Of a stretch of 64,000 bases of DNA, positions 58,864-64,000 are shown piece after piece. The notes under the pieces were generated by a model that saw only the letters and a list, made by a program, of their open reading frames with translations, was not told the DNA's origin and searched no databases. The stretch spans positions 7,920 through 71,919 of the forward strand of contig CAYUVW010000004.1 in NCBI GenBank assembly GCA_964448405.1. Direction: 5' to 3'. The position numbers and the translations under genes were made by a program. Position 1 is the stretch's first letter, and each line of letters opens with the position of its first letter. The stretch comes from DAORHV01 sp964448405 (GTDB lineage: Bacteria; Patescibacteriota; Gracilibacteria; Peribacterales; Peribacteraceae).

Positions 58864-61313
58864 GCAACGACCAAGCTTACCAGCTTACCCTTCACGTAGA
58901 TTTCCTTCTTAAGCGTTTTGCCTTCCAGGAATTTCTGCACGTGCGGGTCGGATTTTGCCTTTGCAAGAATGTCTGCTTCGGAAGTGTCTGCGGCGACCTC
59001 GATGTTGGCACGCAATTTTCCATTCACCTGTACCACGATGGTAAGCGTGGTCTGCACCAGGTATTTGGCATCGAACGCGGGCCAAGTTTGATCCATAGCA
59101 AAGCCCTTACCGTCGAGCAAACTCCATAACTCCTCGGACAAGTGCGGCGCGATGGGCGACAGCATGAGGGCAATGGCTTTGCCGGTTTCTTGCGAGATGC
59201 TTTCTTTCGCTTCGATAAGATTCAGCAATTCCATAAGCGTGGAAATGGCCGTGTTGAAATGCAGCTTCTCGATGTCCTCGGCGACTTTCTTGATGGACTT
59301 GTGCAGAATGGCAAGTACGTCGGGGCCGTCGGCAAAACCCTGTTTGGACTTCTCGCTGACCACGCGCCAGATGCGCTGCACGAATCGATCAGTACCGCGG
59401 ATGCCTGTGTCGCTCCAGTCGCCACCGTCGGTGAACGGACCCATGAACATGAGGTACAACCGGAACACATCGGAACCGTGACGATCGACGAATGCATCGG
59501 GGCTGACAACGTTACCCTTACTCTTACTCATCTTGGCGCCCTGGTTTGTAATAAGGCCTTGATGAACTAATTTTTTGAACGGCTCAGAGTGCTCCGTGTA
59601 GCCGAAATCCTTCATTGCCATCATGACGAAACGTGCATAGATAAGGTGCATGCAGGCATGCTCTGGACCTCCGATGTACATGTCTACAGGCATCCAGTTC
59701 TTCTCGGTCTTCACATCGATGAGCTCAGTGACCCCGGGGTGCTGCGACAACGCCTCTTGCTGGTGACCGGCCAGATACATGAGGTAATAGAAGCTGGAGC
59801 ACACGAACGTATCCATGGTGTCGTACTCTGGGCGCCAGCCCTTGCCGAAGATCTTTTCGGTACGCTCGACGAATTCCTTGCTGAGCTTGAGCGGCGATTC
59901 ACCCGTGGGACGGAACTCCACGTCGGTCGGCAACGTCCAGGGCAAGTGCTCCTCGGGCACCGGATGCGGATTGCCCTCGGGGTCGTAGACGATGGGAATG
60001 GGTGCGCCCCAGTAGCGCTGGCGGCTGACCAACCAATCGCGAAGCCGATAATGCACCGAACGCTTGGCGATCTTCATATCCTTTTCCATGAAGTCGATGA
60101 TGTCCGGACGAACCTCGCCCCACTTGCGGCCCTTGAACTTCTCGGGCTGCTGCATGACCGCTTCGGGTTCTTTGGAGTAGCAGATGTCCAAGTCCTTCAC
60201 TTTCTTGGCTTCCTTGGGGTCTGCCGGGAACATGACCGGGCGCAGCGGAATGCCGTACTTCTTGGCAAACGCGAAGTCGCGCTGGTCGTGAGCAGAGCAA
60301 TGCACGATGCCGGTGCCGTAATCCATGACCACGAACGATGCGACCCAAATCGGCAAGTCGCCGGTACCGAACGGGTTATCCACGTAGCGGCCGGTGAAGA
60401 TGCCTTCCACGTCTTCATCGAAATTAAAGCGCTTGGCAGCCTTCTTCTTTTTGATTTTGTCGATGAAGGCAAGGATCTCCGGTTCCTGCGGGGTACCTTT
60501 GATCATTTTCAACAACAACGGATGCTCGGGTGCAATGACGGTGAATGTCTGGGCCATGAACGTCTGCGGCACCGAGTCGTAGACTTCGAACTCGTCGCCC
60601 AAGTCCTTAATGCGCGACTTGATGTTCACGCCTTCGCTACGGCCAATCCAATTGCGCTGCATAATCTTGGTCTTCTCGGGCCAATCTAAGCCATCCAGGC
60701 CGTCCAGCAGTTTCTGGGCGTAGTCGGTGATCTTCCAATACCACTGCTCCAGCGGCTTCTGCACCACCTCGGTACCGCAGCGCTCGCATTTTCCCTCCCA
60801 GACTTGCTCATTGGCCAGCACGGTCTGGTCCTTGGGGCAGTAGTTCACATTCCCCTTCTTCTTGTAAGCCAACCCGTGGCGATGCATTTCCAAAAACAAC
60901 CACTGCGTCCAGCGGTAATACTGCGGCGTGGACGTATTCACCATTTTATCCCAGTCGTACATGCAGCCGATGCGCTTGAGCTGCGTAATCATGGTCTGGA
61001 CGTTCTTGGCGATGGACTCGTTGGGATGGATGCCGGTCTTGATGGCGTAGTTTTCGGCCGGCAGACCGAATGCATCGAAGCCCATGGGGCAGAACACGCT
61101 CTTACCCTTCATACGCTGGAAGCGTGCATAGCTGTCGGCGGGCGCGAAGTTGTACCAGTGACCCACGTGCAGCTTGTCGCCGCTCGGGTACGGGAACATG
61201 ACCATGGAGTAGAACTTGTCCTTGGCGTTGGTGAGATCGGCCTCGAACGCTTTGGCCTCCTCCCATTTCTTCTGCCACTTGGACTCTACTGCTGTGGGGT
61301 CGTAATTCGGCAT
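58860..61313 (-). CDS. leuS: Leucyl-tRNA synthetase
   Basis: An 817-residue class Ia synthetase that charges tRNA-Leu and edits misactivated amino acids. HIGH is present as KLHVGHWYNFAPADSYARF and KMSKS as GAKMSKSKGNVVSPD. The CP1 editing domain (about 220-420) has its own Asp/Thr-rich region. The zinc-like CPKDQTVLANEQVWEGKCERC block and C-terminal anticodon and LTIVVQVNGKLRANIEV domains are complete. Start ATG 61313 (MPNYDPTAVE); TAGGAT ends 6 nt upstream. The matching tRNA-Leu (TAA) is at 4829. Confidence 0.97.
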   Translation of the reverse strand: MPNYDPTAVESKWQKKWEEAKAFEADLTNAKDKFYSMVMFPYPSGDKLHVGHWYNFAPADSYARFQRMKGKSVFCPMGFDAFGLPAENYAIKTGIHPNESIAKNVQTMITQLKRIGCMYDWDKMVNTSTPQYYRWTQWLFLEMHRHGLAYKKKGNVNYCPKDQTVLANEQVWEGKCERCGTEVVQKPLEQWYWKITDYAQKLLDGLDGLDWPEKTKIMQRNWIGRSEGVNIKSRIKDLGDEFEVYDSVPQTFMAQTFTVIAPEHPLLLKMIKGTPQEPEILAFIDKIKKKKAAKRFNFDEDVEGIFTGRYVDNPFGTGDLPIWVASFVVMDYGTGIVHCSAHDQRDFAFAKKYGIPLRPVMFPADPKEAKKVKDLDICYSKEPEAVMQQPEKFKGRKWGEVRPDIIDFMEKDMKIAKRSVHYRLRDWLVSRQRYWGAPIPIVYDPEGNPHPVPEEHLPWTLPTDVEFRPTGESPLKLSKEFVERTEKIFGKGWRPEYDTMDTFVCSSFYYLMYLAGHQQEALSQHPGVTELIDVKTEKNWMPVDMYIGGPEHACMHLIYARFVMMAMKDFGYTEHSEPFKKLVHQGLITNQGAKMSKSKGNVVSPDAFVDRHGSDVFRLYLMFMGPFTDGGDWSDTGIRGTDRFVQRIWRVVSEKSKQGFADGPDVLAILHKSIKKVAEDIEKLHFNTAISTLMELLNLIEAKESISQETGKAIALMLSPIAPHLSEELWSLLDGKGFAMDQTWPAFDAKYLVQTTLTIVVQVNGKLRANIEVAADTSEADILAKAKSDPHVQKFLEGKTLKKEIYVKGKLVSLVVA

Positions 61314-61319
61314 GGCGAC

Positions 61320-61325
61320 ATCCTA
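61320..61325 (-). promoter_or_regulatory. -10 box for leuS
   Basis: Reverse-strand TAGGAT ends 6 nt before ATG 61313. Confidence 0.45.
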
Positions 61326-61424
61326 GTGCCAGAAAGGAGCATCCGCCAGTATTTGCGATACGGTGCGCATCGCATTACGACGACGTTGACAGTAGGTTCG
61401 GCTTCGCCTTTGATATCCGGCCAT

Positions 61425-62288
61425 ATGCCCGGAACGCTTGATCAACTGTCCAAGTGGGAAACGCACGTCGCAACCGCGCTGAAAAGCACGGAATGCGGTC
61501 GTACTGACGATGTGCGCGAAGCGCTGATCACTGCGAATAAGGAGCTGCGAAAACTGATGCCCGATGGAAGCAACGACAACGTCTTAAATGCAATTCGCGC
61601 CGCGCATCGCGGAACGTTGGCATTTCCAACAGTCAGTTCATCGGACCTGTTTTTTCTCGACTTCCTGAAGAACCGCTATCCGCAACTCCATGACGGGAAC
61701 GACTATGAATCCACTTGTCGCTGGAGGTCGGTACTGCTGATGCTCGGCTCCCAGGCGACGACCATTCGTTCGCTACTTACAGCGGCTGGCAAAGGACCAA
61801 GCGATGCCATGACCACAACCACTGCGCTACAGTTCCAGCCGCTCATGAAAGCGCCGCCTGCCAAGATGAAAGAGCGCAATGACGAACGCGATGAAGCAGC
61901 CACGTTGGTACTGGCATGTGAACCGGTTATTCGCAAACACCTCACGCTGCCTGCCATACAGTCCGACCAGGCATCTGTGGTGGCTCGACTGCGCAAACTC
62001 GTTGACGACGTACACATCGGACGCGGCGACGATAAAAAGATGCGTGGCGTACTCGGCCTGAAACATGTCGATGCAAGCGAACCGAAGGACGCCGATTGGC
62101 CGACCGCATTGGTGATCGGCGGGAGTACGCATGCCGTACCCTCGCGAAGTTTCTCCAGACTGCCGGGCCGCACCGAAGTGCGCGAATTTGCCTGGGAATC
62201 CACCCTGCATGTCACCGGCCCGACGCGCGCGATTGAGAACTTGCTGCGTCTGCGGCCCAACGATCTTCTTTCAGTGCAATTCTCTTAA
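61425..62288 (+). CDS. Hypothetical protein upstream of 62291
   Basis: A 287-residue soluble protein with helical N-terminal two-thirds (TSSDLFFLDFLKNRYPQLHD-like segments; ATTIRSLLTAAGKGP; SVVARLRKLVDDVHIG) and a short beta-rich end (ESTLHVTGPTRAIENLLRLR). No signal peptide, membrane helix or known motif. ATG 61425 is used; a longer frame through the leuS region is antisense sequence. It is followed 2 nt later by the 62291 gene, so they form an operon leading to der. Confidence 0.65.
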   Translation: MPGTLDQLSKWETHVATALKSTECGRTDDVREALITANKELRKLMPDGSNDNVLNAIRAAHRGTLAFPTVSSSDLFFLDFLKNRYPQLHDGNDYESTCRWRSVLLMLGSQATTIRSLLTAAGKGPSDAMTTTTALQFQPLMKAPPAKMKERNDERDEAATLVLACEPVIRKHLTLPAIQSDQASVVARLRKLVDDVHIGRGDDKKMRGVLGLKHVDASEPKDADWPTALVIGGSTHAVPSRSFSRLPGRTEVREFAWESTLHVTGPTRAIENLLRLRPNDLLSVQFS

Positions 62289-62290
62289 GT

Positions 62291-63121
62291 ATGGCAAACT
62301 TGCTGTCCGCCATCGAACGCTGGGAGCCGATGATCGGCGGTACACTGGAAGCAGTTTCGCCGATGGGGCCGCGTGATGCCGGTGAGTACATGGATGCCAA
62401 TGCCGAACATCTGGCACGTGTTTTTGCAGCGAATTTCGAGGCCAAAGGCATGACCAGCGACGCATTGTCGCCCGTGCTCCAAATGTGCTTCAAAGTCCTC
62501 TGGCAACAGCTTCCCCAACGTGTTTCGACCTTCGAAGAGCAGGCCAAGGTACTTCGCATCTTGTATACGGTCGCCTCGCATGCTCGGTTCACACGCCATG
62601 TCTTGGGGTTGGCAAAAGTAACCGACACGTCGTGTATGGGCATGAAGCAGATTTCTTTCCGCGATAGGAACATACATGACGTCGGCATGAAAGACCGGCA
62701 CGGACCCGTCCTGCACACCGCAACAAATGTGGCCATGTCGTACCTGGGTGTCCCCTACCCGCAGATGGACATGGAGAAATATATGCGTGAGCTGCGCAAA
62801 CTGTCCATGCGCGTCGCGGTGGATGATGCAACGAAAGCCAAAGATGTAGCGGGTTTCGTGGGCTGGCAAACGATTGATTACACCTCAACGCAGAAGCGCA
62901 TTGTGGAAACCGAGGACTTTGCAGGGCGACAGGCAACCATCAGCAAGGCCGGAATGGGCGTGTGCGAAATGCAGATTGCAGCGATGGGTTGGGATGAGGA
63001 AATGGGGCGCAGCATGCCTATTGCAATCATCGACGAGACGCTGACCATGTACAACGACCGAGCCACCAATCTGCTGGAGACGCAAAAACTTGCCGAATTC
63101 GTGCCACGCAAGAAGCCATAA
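62291..63121 (+). CDS. Hypothetical helical protein upstream of der
   Basis: A 276-residue soluble, largely helical protein with many Met residues (AANFEAKGMTSDALSPVLQM; VLRILYTVASHARFTRHVLG; MDMEKYMRELRKLSMRVAVD; ISKAGMGVCEMQIAAMGWDE). No domain recognised. It starts 2 nt after the 61425 gene; der starts 20 nt after its stop with its own -10 box. Confidence 0.65.
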   Translation: MANLLSAIERWEPMIGGTLEAVSPMGPRDAGEYMDANAEHLARVFAANFEAKGMTSDALSPVLQMCFKVLWQQLPQRVSTFEEQAKVLRILYTVASHARFTRHVLGLAKVTDTSCMGMKQISFRDRNIHDVGMKDRHGPVLHTATNVAMSYLGVPYPQMDMEKYMRELRKLSMRVAVDDATKAKDVAGFVGWQTIDYTSTQKRIVETEDFAGRQATISKAGMGVCEMQIAAMGWDEEMGRSMPIAIIDETLTMYNDRATNLLETQKLAEFVPRKKP

Positions 63122-63126
63122 CCTGA

Positions 63127-63132
63127 TACACT
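63127..63132 (+). promoter_or_regulatory. -10 box for der
   Basis: TACACT ends 9 nt before the ATG at 63142. Confidence 0.45.
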
Positions 63133-63141
63133 GCCCCGGTC

Positions 63142-64000
63142 ATGGCCAAATTACCCACGGTTGCCATCATCGGACGCCCCAATACGGGCAAGTCGACGCT
63201 CTTCAACCGCATGGTTGGAAAGCGCCGTGCGATCGTGAGCGACATTCCGGGCACAACCCGCGATCATATTTCCGAACGCATCGACACCGAAGAGGTCAGT
63301 TATCTGCTGGTCGACACCGGAGGCATGGGCGCCACCGATGACAAAGATTTTGAAGAAGACGTGTATGGCCAGTCGATGCTGGCACTGGAACACGCCGATC
63401 TTATTCTGCTGACAATCAACGGCAAGGAACAATTGACCCAGGACGACCATCGCATCATCGATGTGTTGCGCAAGAAGCGTAAGCGCCACGTTCCGGTCAT
63501 CGTGACGCTCACGAAAATCGACAACGACGAAATCGCCGAGGAGGTTGCACCGCAGCCGCACGAAATTCGCATGGGAGACACCATCATCCACATTTCCGCC
63601 ACGCATAACCGCGGCATGGATGAGCTGCGCGACGCCATTACGGACGAACTCACAAAGCTGCACTTCGGCCGCATGGAAGAGCGAACGGACACCGCTTTGC
63701 GCATCGCGATTGTCGGCAAACCCAACGTGGGCAAAAGCTCGCTGGTCAACGCGATGATGAACGACGCACAACGCGAAACGGCCGCCTTGTTGGTATCCGA
63801 GGTCGCCGGCACAACGCGCGACAGCACCGATACGGTTGTGTACTTCCAGGAGCATCCGTATGTGCTGGTCGACACGGCCGGTATTAAAAAACACGCCCGA
63901 ACACTCCCTGAAATCGAGCGGTACTCCATGCTGCGCACGGTGCAGGCAGTTGAGGATTGCGACATTGCCGTACTCGTACTGGACGCCACCGAAAAGGAAG
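63142..64000 (+). CDS. der: GTPase Der (EngA), 5' part (runs off window)
   Basis: The first 286 residues of the double-GTPase ribosome-assembly factor Der, which matures the 50S subunit. G domain 1: VAIIGRPNTGKSTLFNRMVG (G1), IPGTTRDHIS (G2), LVDTGGMG (G3), LTKIDN (G4). G domain 2: IAIVGKPNVGKSSLVNAMMN (G1), VAGTTRDSTDTV (G2), LVDTAGIKKHART (G3). The rest of G domain 2 and the KH-like end lie outside. Tandem G domains are unique to Der. Confidence 0.97.
   Translation, partial: MAKLPTVAIIGRPNTGKSTLFNRMVGKRRAIVSDIPGTTRDHISERIDTEEVSYLLVDTGGMGATDDKDFEEDVYGQSMLALEHADLILLTINGKEQLTQDDHRIIDVLRKKRKRHVPVIVTLTKIDNDEIAEEVAPQPHEIRMGDTIIHISATHNRGMDELRDAITDELTKLHFGRMEERTDTALRIAIVGKPNVGKSSLVNAMMNDAQRETAALLVSEVAGTTRDSTDTVVYFQEHPYVLVDTAGIKKHARTLPEIERYSMLRTVQAVEDCDIAVLVLDATEKE

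Noticed and set aside
60804..61424. Forward frame extending the 61425 gene back to 60804
   Set aside because: This part is antisense to the conserved N-terminus of leuS; the real start is the ATG at 61425.

Overview
The window is bacterial chromosome with the standard code: TGA ends genes such as those at 5686 and 9233. Genes are compact and G+C is moderately high. Several traits point to the Candidate Phyla Radiation (Patescibacteria), possibly a Peregrinibacteria/Peribacteria-like lineage. These are a TrbC/VirB2-type pilin, a sortase, many poly-serine secreted proteins, SLH-domain proteins, no visible lipopolysaccharide or outer-membrane genes, many small lineage-specific ORFs, and a strong tendency to leaderless transcripts. 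This placement is inferred from gene style, not from a marker tree. Two 100-N runs (11166-11265 and 19652-19751) are assembly gaps.

Layout. 1-4717: start of prfA, a hypothetical gene, mnmA, a sortase and an EamA transporter. 4829-9233: tRNA-Leu, a membrane protein behind a structured leader, an asparaginase-like protein with altered active site, an MprF-type membrane protein, an M24 peptidase and a TrbC/VirB2-like pilin. 9245-12171: a secreted PKD protein whose cytoplasmic tail carries PDWLK repeats broken by the first gap. 12175-19620: methyltransferase, tRNA-His, hisS, cold-shock gene, gyrB, a CsrA homologue, greA, a small coiled-coil gene and holA. 19770-22585: dockerin, cohesin-Fn3 and cupredoxin-like proteins, two of which end in an ETG/hydrophobic/RR sorting-type tail. 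22635-34933: exported helical protein, AEC transporter, SLH/CAP and SLH/Cys-rich proteins, a vanadium haloperoxidase with DUF11 repeats, acyltransferase, tRNA-Tyr and a histone-fold protein. 35066-40470: a MarR-MacA-ATPase-two-permease efflux operon. 40599-48830: epimerase, YgjP-type metallopeptidase, ftsK, rdgB and a UvrD helicase fused to a RecB-type nuclease. 48897-49217: a multi-hairpin intergenic element. 49269-55127: the dnaG-rpoD macromolecular-synthesis cluster, with a zinc-ribbon tail on RpoD, and an RsmF-like methyltransferase. 55368-64000: two methyltransferase-like proteins, pepD, leuS, two hypothetical genes and the start of der.

How the parts fit. Housekeeping genes for replication, transcription and translation are interleaved with a cell-surface programme: sortase, sortable cohesin and cupredoxin proteins, a dockerin partner, SLH proteins and a pilin. 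Regulation appears to use two styles. At least 18 genes have a -10 box only 6-13 nt before the start codon, so their mRNAs should be leaderless. A minority have leaders. Among these, csrA and the membrane gene at 5063 carry Shine-Dalgarno sequences with the GGA that CsrA proteins bind.
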